The notes beneath the pieces were generated by a model. That model saw only the letters and a program-made list of their open reading frames with translations. It ran no database searches and was not told the DNA's origin. From Aporrectodea caliginosa (taxonomy: Eukaryota; Annelida; Clitellata; Crassiclitellata; Lumbricidae): 64,000 nt of DNA. Shown in pieces: positions 44,250 to 60,100 of the stretch; within the stretch, counting starts at the first letter, position 1, and each line of letters begins with the position of its first letter. The stretch covers positions 235,001 through 299,000 of the forward strand of contig JACEVL010000007.1 of assembly GCA_020284085.1 (NCBI GenBank), in the 5' to 3' direction. The translations under genes were made by a program, and so were the position numbers.

Positions 44250-44490
44250 ACTTTCAGCTTCTTTGTGTCTTATTTAGGCGGTAGGAGAGTGCCTTCGAGA
44301 GCTACATGTACTTATAAGGTGCTATGTCAGCGTCTACTTGCATCACACTGCAGTTAACGGCAGCTGTGTAGCGATCCACCGTGACGGAGCCATCAACCGT
44401 GGAGTCGGTGACCAGTGGTTTTATACAGATTATCTGGAAATAGGCACCCGTAATTTCCGCAGTTTTCGATACGCTACACAGGTGTGGTTG
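44250..44490 (+). promoter_or_regulatory. Promoter-proximal block of coiled-coil gene 3
   Basis: Blocks shared with genes 1 and 2: GAGAGTGCCTTCGAGAGC, CACCGTGACGGAGCCATCAA and GAAATAGGCACCCGTAATTT followed by CAGTTTTCGATACGC. A CTATAAATATTG sequence at about 44629, roughly 95 bp before the start codon, could be the TATA element. The 5' UTR also aligns with gene 2 (TTTCGACTAGTTTTCTTA versus TTTCAACTAGTTTTCTTA). Confidence 0.65.
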
Positions 44491-44723
44491 CTGAACACAC
44501 AGACACTGCCGTATAATTAGTGAAGCGAGAAAAACCACGTAGGTTGCACAGTCAATACGCGCATGCGCACGGAGCATGTCCGAATAACCATCTGTTGCAG
44601 ACGCCATAGTTTCCGACAAACAAATCGCTATAAATATTGTGAGATCTTGATGATCAGGGCTGCAGTCATTTCGACTAGTTTTCTTACAACTGCTGTATTT
44701 TCAGCTTTTCATTTACCTTTATA

Positions 44724-48833
<4,110 letters not shown>

Positions 48834-49138
48834 CGTGGCAGGTGTAACATCAAACACGCACGCGGCACACATGCTTAATTAATTATAGAAATGAGAAATA
48901 TTATTTTACATTATACTCATCTGTAGCACTGTTAACTGCAAATGCAAACTTTTCGTAGAGTTTCTCTGATGTAGACTGTCAAAGTATGTTTATCATCCTA
49001 TGTTCTAAATACTTCAACACCAACGATCTTGGTTTGCTATTTGGAATTTGGTGTCCAAATGTACAGTAACTGGAGCTTCACAAGATGCTTAATATTAAAA
49101 AAATTTACTTGGTACCGTAAAATCAGTCTTAATGCTAT

Positions 49139-49718
49139 TATCAGTGATGTAGAAAATTGAATGAAAATGTTTTCAACAATCGATTTCACCGACGACAAAA
49201 GCTTAGTCGTTCATTGGCGTCTCGAAGATGTTACCAAGGCGTCTTTTCGAACTGTATATATAGAGGCCTAGTTTTTGGAAGGTTGTTGCATTTCTTAGTA
49301 TGAAAGTATTTGAACCTAACACGGAATATTTAGACCTATGTAAAGTCTTCACACTACTTGTAGATCACGCAAAATTAGATCAGATTAGGTTCGATCTAAC
49401 TGAACTCATTTTATGGGTGGCTTTGCTTCTTCATCTCGTGACCATTATACGACCGAATTTGTCACGATTCGGACTTTGTGATGAGTTTTTATAGATTACT
49501 TTCCGCATAGATATGTGAACTTAAATTATCTGTGGATCACTTGTGTAACTCTAACTGCAATCGAACTTTAAAAGACCAAAACAAATCATGGGCGCTGTCG
49601 TTTGTTCCTCGCTCCACAGATAGTTTAAGTTCACATATCCATGGCTGTTGGTCTCATATGAAGTAAGCGTTGCAGAAGATACAGATGACTCAGCTTAACT
49701 TGGCTTTAAGGCAACCTC

Positions 49719-49778
<60 letters not shown>

Positions 49779-50360
49779 CAGACACAGACAGACAGAGTGA
49801 CCGACTGACTATGACAGAGACAGAGCCAGAGACATACAGAGAGACAGACAGAGAGAGCAGGCAGCAACAACAGTCCTTATGTTGACTGCCTTTAGTTTCA
49901 ATATTCTCTTTGTTTACCAGGCTAGTTTTTAGATCCCAAAGTGATGCTGGGAATAATGGAGGACACAAACAGAAGAGGAAGACCTAGCCGAGAATGGCTC
50001 GATGGTAAGCCCTAAAGAAGTCTGGCCTGAACAAATATAGTTTTAATTTCACTTATTCTTTTCACCCAAAAACAAACATTACATAGAGCAGCGGACAACT
50101 ATGTTTTAGGGATATTAAAGAAAAGACCCAGAAGAGCCCGAAATCCGATTATTACAGTAACCTATTTGACAGCAAATTGGTTTGAAATGACGAGTGATTA
50201 ACATAAAATTATTAGTCTTACAATACTTTCAAATACTTTAACACAGCATAATAAAAATAGCCAGAACCAAAACGTGTAGCTTCATTCAATATTTTGTTCA
50301 TTCAAATATGCGCCCACAGACTTTCAAATAGACTGTTAGCAGGGGATAGGTTATTCTATG
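49139..50360 (+). pseudogene. Duplicated dead 3' end of a coiled-coil gene
   Basis: It begins with ATCAGTGATGTAGAAAATTG, equivalent to codons SDVEN of gene 2, where the NCL codons have decayed to a TGA stop and an inserted base follows. It then carries the gene 2 3' flank in order: CTTAGTCGTTCATTGGCGTC, an expanded (GA)n at 49719-49770, GCAGGCAGCAACAACAGT and the old LINE scrap near 49945. It lacks the LINE insertion present at 43316-43727. It runs up to the assembly gap. Confidence 0.88.
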
Positions 50361-50459
50361 CAGAAGCAGTGTCGTAACGAAGGCTTCAGCGCCCAGGGGC
50401 AAGAGTTGATGACTGCGCCCTTTTTAAATCTTCTTGTTGACAAAACGTTCTGGTCATAG

Positions 50460-50521
50460 NNNNNNNNNNNNNNNNNNNNNNNNNNNNNNNNNNNNNNNNN
50501 NNNNNNNNNNNNNNNNNNNNN
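50460..50521. other. Assembly gap (62 N)
   Basis: A run of N directly before the satellite; true length is unknown. Confidence 1.
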
Positions 50522-53500
50522 TTTTCAATAACTCGTTTCAATAACTCTTTTCAATAACTCTTTTCAATAACTCTTTTCAATAACTCTTTTCAATAACTCT
50601 TTTCAATAACTCTTTTCAATAACTCTTTTCAATAACTCTTTTCAATAACTCTTTTCAATAACTCTTTTCAATAACTCTTTTCAATAACTCTTTTCAATAA
50701 CTCTTTTCAATAACTCTTTTCAATAACTCTTTTCAATAACTCTTTTCAATAACTCTTTTCAATAACTCTTTTCAATAACTCTTTTCAATAACTCTTTTCA
50801 ATAACTCTTTTCAATAACTCTTTTCAATAACTCTTTTCAATAACTCTTTTCAATAACTCTTTTCAATAACTCTTTTCAATAACTCTTTTCAATAACTCTT
50901 TTCAATAACTCTTTTCAATAACTCTTTTCAATAACTCTTTTCAATAACTCTTTTCAATAACTCTTTTCAATAACTCTTTTCAATAACTCTTTTCAATAAC
51001 TCTTTTCAATAACTCTTTTCAATAACTCTTTTCAACTCTTTTCAATAACTCTTTTCAATAACTCTTTTCAATAACTCTTTTCAATAACTCTTTTCAATAA
51101 CTCTTTTCAATAACTTTTCAATAACTCTTTTCAATAACTCTTTTCAATAACTCTTTTCAATAACTCTTTTCAATAACTCTTTTCAATAACTCTTTTCAAA
51201 TAACTTTTCAATTTCTTTTCAATAACTCTTTTCAATAACTCTTTTCAATAACTCTTTTCAATAACTCTTTTCAATAACTCTTTTCAATAACTCTTTTCAA
51301 TAACTCTTTTCAATAACTCTTTTCAATAACTCTTTTCAATAACTCTTTTCAATAAACTCTTTTCAATAACTCTTTTCAATAACTCTTTTCAATAACTCTT
51401 TTCAATAACTCTTTTCAATAACTCTTTTCAATAACTCTTTTCAATAACTCTTTTCAATAACTCTTTTCAATAACTCTTTTCAATAACTCTTTTCAATAAC
51501 TCTTTTCAATAACTCTTTTCAATAACTCTTTTCAATAACTCTTTTCAATAACTCTTTTCAATAACTCTTTTCAATAACTCTTTTCAATAACTCTTTAACT
51601 CTTTTCAATAACTCTTTTCAATAACTCTTTTCAATAACTCTTTTCAATAACTCTTTTCAATAACTCTTTTCAATAACTCTTTTCAATAACTCTTTTCAAT
51701 AACTCTTTTCAATAACTCAATAACTTTTCAATAACTCTTTTCAATAACTCTTTTCAATAACTCTTTTCAATAACTCTTTTCAATAACTCTTTTCAATAAC
51801 TCTTTTCAATAACTCTTTTCAATAACTCTTTTCAATAACTCTTTTCAATAACTCTTTTCAATAACTCTTTTCAATAACTCTTTTCAATAACTCTTTTCAA
51901 TAACTCTTTTCAATAACTTTTCAATTTTCAATAACTCTTTTCAATAACTCTTTTCAATAACTCTTTTCAATAACTCTTTTCAATAACTCTTTTCAATAAC
52001 TCTTTTCAATAACTCTTTTCAATAACTCTTTTCAATAACTCTTTTCAATAACTCTTTTCAATAACTCTTTTCAATAACTCTTTTCAATACTCTTTTCAAT
52101 AACTTTTCAATAACTCTTTTCAATAACTCTTTTCAATAACTCTTTTCAATAACTCTTTTTTCAATAACTCTTTTCAATAACTCTTTTCAATAACTCTTTT
52201 CAATAACTCTTTTCAATAACTCTTTTCAATAACTCTTTTTTCTTTTCAATAACTCTTTTCTCTTTTCAATAACTCTTTTCAATAACTCTTTTCAATAACT
52301 CTTTTCAATAACTCTTTTCAATAACTCTTTTCAATAACTCTTTTCAATAACTCTTTTCAATAACTCTTTTCAATAACTCTTTTCAATAACTCTTTTCAAT
52401 AACTCTTTTCAATAACTCTTTTCAATAACTCTTTTCAATAACTCTTTTCAATAACTCTTTTCAATAACTCTTTTCAATAACTCTTTTCAATAACTCTTTT
52501 CAATAACTCTTTTCAATAACTCTTTTCAATAACTCTTTTCAATAACTCTTTTCAATAACTCTTTTCAATAACTCTTTTCAATAACTCTTTTCAATAACTC
52601 TTTTCAATAACTCTTTTCAATAACTCTTTTCAATAACTCTTTTCAATAACTCTTTTCAATAACTCTTTTCAATAACTCTTTTCAATAACTCTTTTCAATA
52701 ACTCTTTTCAATAATAACTCTTTTCAATAACTCTTTTCAATAACTCTTTTCAATAACTCTTTTCAATAACTCTTTTCAATAACTCTTTTCAATAAACTAA
52801 CTCTTTTCAATAACTCTTTTCAATAACTCTTTTCAATAACTCTTTTCAATAACTCTTTTCAATAACTCTTTTCAATAACTCTTTTCAATAACTCTTTTCA
52901 ATAACTCTTTTTTCAATAACTCTTTTCAATAACTCTTTTCAATAACTCTTTTCAATAACTCTTTTCAATAACTCTTTTCAATAACTCTTTTCAATAACTC
53001 TTTTCAATAACTCTTTTCAATAACTCTTTTCAATAACTCTTTTCAATAACTCTTTTCAATAACTCTTTTCAATAACTCTTTTCAATAACTCTTTTCAATA
53101 ACTCTTTTCAATAACTCTTTTCAATAATAACTCTTTTCAATAACTCTTTTCAATAACTCTTTTCAATAACTCTTTTCAATAACTCTTTTCAATAACTCTT
53201 TTCAATAACTCTTTTCAATAACTTTTCAATAACTCGTTTCAATAACTCTTTTCAATAACTCTTTTCAATAACTCTTTTCAAAACTCTTTTCAATAACTCT
53301 TTTCAATAACTCTTTTCAATAACTCTTTTCTTTTCAATAACTCTTTTCAATAACTCTTTTCAATAACTCTTTTCAATAACTCTTTTCTAACTTTTCAATA
53401 ACTCTCTTTTCAATAACTCTTTTCAATAACTCTTTTCAATAACTCTTTTCAATAACTCTTTTCAATAACTCTTTTCAATAACTCTTTTCAATAACTCTTT

Positions 53501-55594
53501 TCAATAACTCTTTTCAATAACTAACTTTTCAATAACTCTTTTCAATAACTCTTTTCAATAACTCTTTTCAATAACTCTTTTCAATAACTCTTTTCAATAA
53601 CTCTTTTCAATAACTCTTTTCAATAACTCTTTTCAATAACTCTTTTCAATAACTCTTTTCAATAACTCTTTTCAATAACTCTTTTCAATAACTCTTTTCA
53701 ATAACTCTTTTCAATAACTCTTTTCAATAACTCTTTTCAATAACTCTTTTCAATAACTCTTTTCAATAATAACTCTTTTCAATAACTTTTCAATAACTCT
53801 TTTCAATAACTCTTTTCAATAACTCTTTTCAATAACTTTTCAATAACTTTCAATAACTCTTTTCAATAACTCTTTTCAATAACTCTTTTCAATAACTCTT
53901 TTCAATAACTCTTTTCAATAACTCTTTTCAATAACTCTTTTCAATAACTCTTTTCAATAACTCTTTTCAATAACTCTTTTCAATAACTCTTTTCAATAAC
54001 TCTTTTCAATAACTCTTTTCAATAACTCTTTTCAATAACTCTTTTCAATAACTCTTTTCAATAACTCTTTTCAATAACTCTTTTCAATAACTCTTTTCAA
54101 TAACTCTTTTCAATAACTCTTTTCAATAACTCTTTTCAATAACTCTTTTCAATAACTCTTTTCAATAACTCTTTTCAATAACTCTTTTCAATAACTCTTT
54201 TCAATAACTCTTTTCAATAACTCTCTTTTCAATAACTCTTTTCAATAACTCTTTTCAATAACTCTTTTCAATAACTCTTTTCAATTCTTTTCAATAACTC
54301 TTTTCAATAACTCTTTTCAATAACTCTTTTCAATAACTCAATAACTCTTTTCAATAACTCTTTTCAATAACTCTTTTCAATAACTCTTTTCAATAACTCT
54401 TTTCAATAACTCTTTTCAATAACTCTTTTCAATAACTCTTTTCAATAACTCTTTTCAATAACTCTTTTCAATAACTCTTTTCAATAACTCTTTTCAATAA
54501 CTCTTTTCAATAACTCTTTTCAATAACTCTTTTCAATAACTCTTTCAATAACTCTTTTCAATAACTCTTTTCAATAACTCTTTTCAATAACTCTTTTCAA
54601 TAACTCTTTTCAATAACTCTTTTCAATAACTCTTTTCAATAACTTTTCAATAACTCTTTTCAATAACTCTTTTCAATAACTCTTTTCAATAACTCTTTTC
54701 AATAACTCTTTTCAATAACTCTTTTCAATAACTCTTTTCAATAACTCTTTTCAATAACTCTTTTCAATAAACTCTTTTCAATAACTCTTTTCAATAACTC
54801 TTTTCAATAACTCTTTTCAATAACTCTTTTCAATAACTCTTTTCAATAACTCTTTTCAATAACTCTTTTCAATAACTCTTTTCAATAACTCTTTTCAATA
54901 ACTCTTTTCAATAACTCTTTTCAATAACTCTTTTCAATAACTCTTTTCAATAACTCTTTTCAATAACTCTTTTCAATAACTCTTTTCAATAACTCTTTTC
55001 AATAACTCTTTTCAATAACTCTTTTCAATAACTCTAACTTTTCAATAACTCTTTTCAATAAACTCTCTTTTCAATAACTCTTTTCAATAACTCTTTTCAA
55101 TAACTCTTTTCAATAACTCTTTTCAATAACTCTTTTCAATAACTCTTTTCAATAACTCTTTTCAATAACTCTTTTCAATAACTCTTTTCAATAACTCTTT
55201 TCAATAACTCTTTTCAATAACTCTTTTCAATAACTCTTTTCAATAACTCTTTTCAATAACTCTTTTCAATAACTCTTTTCAATAACTCTTTTCAATAACT
55301 CTTTTCAATAACTCTTTTCAATAACTCTTTTCAATAACTCTTTTCAATAACTCTTTTCAATAACTCTTTTCAATAACTCTTTTCAATAACTCTTTTCAAT
55401 AACTCTTTTCTCTTTTCAATAACTCTTTTCAATAACTCTTTTCAATAACTCTTTTCAATAACTCTTTTCAATAACTCTTTTCAATAACTTTTCAATAACT
55501 CTTTTCAATAACTCTTTTCAATAACTCTTTTCAATAACTCTTTTCAATAACTCTTTTCAATAACTCTTTTCAATAACTCTTTTCAATAACTCTT
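50522..55594. repeat. 13-bp satellite array, about 5 kb
   Basis: The unit TTTTCAATAACTC repeats about 390 times with very little divergence. Variants are mainly unit-internal deletions or duplications (for example TTTTCAACTC, CTTTTCTTTTC) rather than substitutions; GTTTC appears twice. The left edge is the assembly gap, so the real array is probably longer. Confidence 0.99.
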
Positions 55595-55596
55595 GT

Positions 55597-55680
55597 AACC
55601 GCTCCGGACGAGGATCTAACCCGTAGGCCCTGCTCTCAGCATTACTGGTCAACCGCTTACCGTGCCACGCGACAACGTTG
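55597..55680 (-). mobile_element. tRNA-like SINE head at satellite edge
   Basis: On the minus strand GTGGCACGGTAAGCGGTTGA and GGTTAGATCCTCG resemble Pol III A and B boxes. It directly abuts the end of the satellite. Confidence 0.5.
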
Positions 55681-55854
55681 CATTCACAACAGAAACGCGC
55701 CCGTCTCCTAATCCTGAAATGATTTCCGTGAATGAGACATTGAGTGGAGTGATTGAGAATATTGTGATTTGCATTTTAAACTGCCCGGCAGCTTTGAAAA
55801 CTGAATACAGTTACAGTTACAGTTACAGTTAATGGGCTAGGTAAGCTGTGTAAG

Positions 55855-56190
55855 CTTTTATTGCCCATGTCTTTGCATCCAACTGTCCAGTTTATGTTTG
55901 AATGTGGTCAAGCTTGTTGCAGTCACTACTTCCTGTGGTAGCTGGTTCCAGCGATCCACAATTCTTTCGCTAAAAAAGAATTTTCTAACGTCCAAACGCA
56001 CATGTTCACGATACAGTTTCATGTTATGGCCTCGCAAATTTACACTGGTTGCCTTTCTAAAGAAAGTCTTTTCGTCGATATTTTCCAGACCATGGAGGAT
56101 TTTGTATGTTTCGATCAGATCCCCCCTCGTTCGTCTTCTTTCCAAGGAGAAAAGACCTAGCATTTGAAGTCTTTCTTCATACGGCATCTA
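55855..56190 (-). mobile_element. LINE C-terminal fragment, minus strand
   Basis: It encodes MPYEERLQMLGLFSLERRRT, RGDLIETYKILHGLENID, RKFFFSERIVDRWNQLPQEV and FKHKLDSWM, the classic tail of CR1/Jockey-type reverse-transcriptase proteins. It is intact over about 109 residues. Confidence 0.93.
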
Positions 56191-56432
56191 GAATAGAATC
56201 GAGTATGTACGTCCGCTTTAGACGTGAGCTGTGAAATTTAAATTCCGAAACCTAGATTCAAAAGGCTCTATTAGGCATTATTTAGAATGTGCGGGCTTCA
56301 AGACATCTTGCTAAGACCATAAATTCAAATTTAAATTCAAATAAATCAAATAATACCATAAATTCAAATTCAGAGGCCCAGGCTTGTTTCATCAGCCTTG
56401 ATTTGCTAAGCAATAGACAAGACAGGGTGCCC

Positions 56433-56941
56433 GATTGCGCATTGGATAACACACTGGCGTAGAGAGCGAGAGGTACCGAGTTCGAGTCTCGTAGGGCGGA
56501 TATGCTTTGTAGGCTGCTATTGTATTGTATTGTATTGTATTTGAACACTTGTTATAGCGCCCCAACCAGATTTCCCATTCAGAGGCGCTCCCGACTACTG
56601 CGCGAACGCTGAATCGGAGTTTTAATTAACTAAAATAAAAATCCATTAACTATAACCAAAGCTCGAGGGTACGTACCATACGTATTCTATTTTTTTAAAG
56701 GTACGTACGTTTTTTAACGTACCCTATTTTAGGGTACGTAATAGGGTACGTAAACAATACAAAAATACGTTAACCACGTCATTGCTCATTATAAGAATGT
56801 TCAATTTAATTTAGGCAAAAAAGCTATTATAGCGCCGTTGTATTGCAGGCTGTCTGTTCTGTTAGTAGTTCAGATTGTTTCAATTGCATAACATGTAAAT
56901 GTACAGCGCAGTGCGTTTGTCAGACGCTTAATAAAGAAAAG

Positions 56942-57010
<69 letters not shown>
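56433..57010 (+). mobile_element. SINE (family 1) split by a nested insertion
   Basis: The head GATTGCGCATTGGATAAC to GTAGGCTGCTATT is at 56433-56520. The rest resumes at about 56829 (GCCGTTGTATTGCAGG) and runs to the (ATT)n tail. Between them is another element starting (TATTG)n then GAACACTTGTTATAGCGCC, whose reverse complement occurs at about 58895-58940. The nested part also carries GGGTACGTA repeats. Confidence 0.85.
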
Positions 57011-57014
<4 letters not shown>

Positions 57015-57122
57015 CACGTAAACAGAGTTTTGTACCGCCGTGTATCTAACGGAAGAAGGCGGAGCTATGGCCAATGTGCGTGCGTTCTCTTTCGTTTAAG
57101 TTTCACTGGAGCTGCTGACAAG

Positions 57123-60100
57123 ATGGCGACGGCAACGAACGGCGGTTGGGAAGTCGTGGGAACTAAGAAGGGGAAAGGTCCTCAGCAGCAGGGGAAGGGC
57201 CCTCCTGCTCTGTCGAAATCCAAGAAAAAGGCATTCGTAGAGTCCATGCCGAGAATCAGTCCGATCCGTACGTATGGCAGGCTTTGTGTAGTGTTTTACC
57301 GAGTGGACGCGGTACCGTGTTAATGTCGTGTGATTTCAACAGATGTTTTATGGGACACATCGTTGCACAACCGATCGAAAGCGACACGTCAGTAATAATA
57401 TTAAAAACGAAATCCAGCGTTTTAGAAATATGCCTGTTAAGTCAAATGCTTTGATTTTCTTGAGAAAGCGTGTAACGGATATCGTTTTGTACGACGCGTT
57501 CACGTAAACTACACATATACACCACAACTGAACTAAAAGTACGCCACGCGACTCCATCCACGAAATTTTCCGCCGTCTTATCGGTCACTTGTCAGTATTC
57601 AAGTAACTAATTTAAAACATGTAGAAAGCGCTATTATACTTTTAATTATTTCCACACGGGAAAGTTATTTTTCTAATTTCTTCTTTCTACACCAATTGTG
57701 CCCAAAAGAGCTTCAATGGTTATCAGTATTCCTATGGTTTTTAGTTCAAAATTTATTAATGTAATCATGGCTATGTTATGTCCTGAAGACCTGTTACTGG
57801 AGTGACAGCTAATAACTGTTTCATTAAACTGGTCTTTCATTTAGTACCTGTAAAGGAGTCGCCAACTATCTATGATGCATTCATTGCGGAGGAAGAAAGA
57901 CAAGAGAGGAAGATTGAAATGGAGAGAGAACTGTTCGGGAAAGCGGGCAACAAGAAGCAGATTGGAGGACCCGGTGGAAAGAAAGGTGTGCAAGACAGAA
58001 AACGGGAGCCTCCAACGTTGGACAATACTGTGCCTGAGGTAAAACCTGCAGACAGTTATAGATTTTCATTAATATTTGTGTAATCACTGTTGTGCTATTA
58101 GTCAACTCAGACACCACCCATTTCAGTAGGAAGATTTGAGATGAGGTTGTGTGACAGGCATAACAGAGGTATTGTGTTAGTTTTTCACAGGCCTATCCCC
58201 TTGTATGTATGTAGGAATACATGTATGTATCAGATCTTGAACAACGTCTTTAAGAACATCTCAGAAGTATTATAACATTGTTTCATTATAGCAGGTCTAA
58301 AAGGGATTGGTTTTGATAGGTGTGTAATAGGTGCTGTGAAATGTTCAGTTACAATGTTGAGATATAAGAAATGTGTGTCTTAACCCTTTAACGACAAGCA
58401 TACTTATCTGATCTCTGTCGCCCGGTTTCCGACTTAGTCTCTCGTCGAGTTCTGCGCTCTTCGACTTTAAGGGGGAGCTATTGGTCCCTCGGGCCCGCTC
58501 CTCGGTCAGACAGTGTCGAGCCTTCTCGGTTGTTGGCCCCTCCACTTGGAATGGGCTCTCGCTTACATTACGCTTACTGCCCCAGAATAATTTGCCTGCT
58601 TTCTACCAACTGCTAAAATCCTTTCTGTGTGACTGGGCTGGGAGCGCCTCTGAATAGGCTTCTTGAAGAGGCGCTATGTAAATCTCCGGAATGAATTAAA
58701 TGAATGAATGAATATACTAAAATGTATGGGAAACCAATGCAGCTTATTGTTAACTGTTATTTAGCTCAAAATGTTTCTTGTGTTGTGGGGGACCTTCCCC
58801 TGGGCCTGCTTCGAAGGATTGGATTGATTCTGCAGAATTGACCTGATAGGTTTTGTCATGCATTTATTGTATGTAGAGTGGTGTCTGTCTATCTGAATGG
58901 GAAATCTGGTTGGGGCGCTATAACAAGTGTTCAAATACAATACAATATATTGCTATGACACAGCAGTTGCTGGAGTAGATGGCCATGGCCAAGGATTGTG
59001 ATTTCTCCAACTGTGCTTGATTGAAATTGGCCTAATCTGAACTGTTGATTCTTCTCCGAGATTATAAAAAATTGAAATTGGCATAATCTTAACTTTTATT
59101 TTGCATTGTTGAGCAGCCAGCTTCTGTTGTTTCCTTATGGTTTTTAGCTGAATTTTGTTTTAGTTGGAAGCGGAGGAGTTGAAAAAGGTCTTGGTTAAAG
59201 TTAGGACCTCGTTTCCTGGAAATCCGGACGTTTGGCTGAAGGACCTGGCATCTGCTCTGAACCTCAGTCTTGACAAGATACCCGACACCGATCCAGTTTT
59301 CGATGGCAGACCTCCAGGTAAGATTGTATGTGTATACCGGTATGTATGTTGCTGGACTTTTATAAATTGCATTTTAAGAACCCGTCAAAAGTACTATGAA
59401 CACGGCTGTTTAAGGGATCTGAACATACTTTACGGATAATACCATTTTTTGTTTGACTGTGTTGGATGTAATGGATGTTCGTAGGATGGCAACGGAGGTT
59501 GTTTTCATAGTGTTACAGATTGACCTGCTAGTTTTATTTGAAAAGCTGATAGGTTTTATTTTTCTTAGAGTGCAATCAAGTTCACTTAATGAGTAACTTT
59601 GACTTTTTGCTTAGCATCAGATGAAAAGAGAATCTAATTTTAAAATGCTCCAATGTTGTCAGTTTTTCATTACTTTTCTCATTTTTTTTCATCTCTAAAA
59701 AAACTAGTTCCTGTTTTCCCCGGTACGACGAGAGTGTACTAAAAGTGGCTGGGAAACCAATGCAGCTCGTCGTTAAAAATGTTGATTGCCACTGTGTAAA
59801 GACAGCATCATTTGAGGACATTGTGACATCAATGTTGTGCTAAGTATGTTGTTGAAGTCGTTACACAATTTTCAAACCCATATTCTGTGTTGCAAGTCAG
59901 GTACTCAGACAGTTGGCAGTTGTGTGCCGTGTTCGAAACATTTCCCAATATTAGGATAAATAAATTAGTTGTGAAATTAATTAGTTGTATTTTCCTGATA
60001 TGTGGACTTAGATTATCCAATGTGTCTCCTGCCGTCTGATGTCCGAGCTCTGCTGTTGGAGACGATTACTGGTTCATCAGCGGCCACTCTGGAGGCGTTC

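Noticed and set aside
50522..55594. CRISPR-like appearance of regular short repeats
   Set aside because: There are no unique spacers; the 13-bp unit is directly repeated and the genome is eukaryotic.
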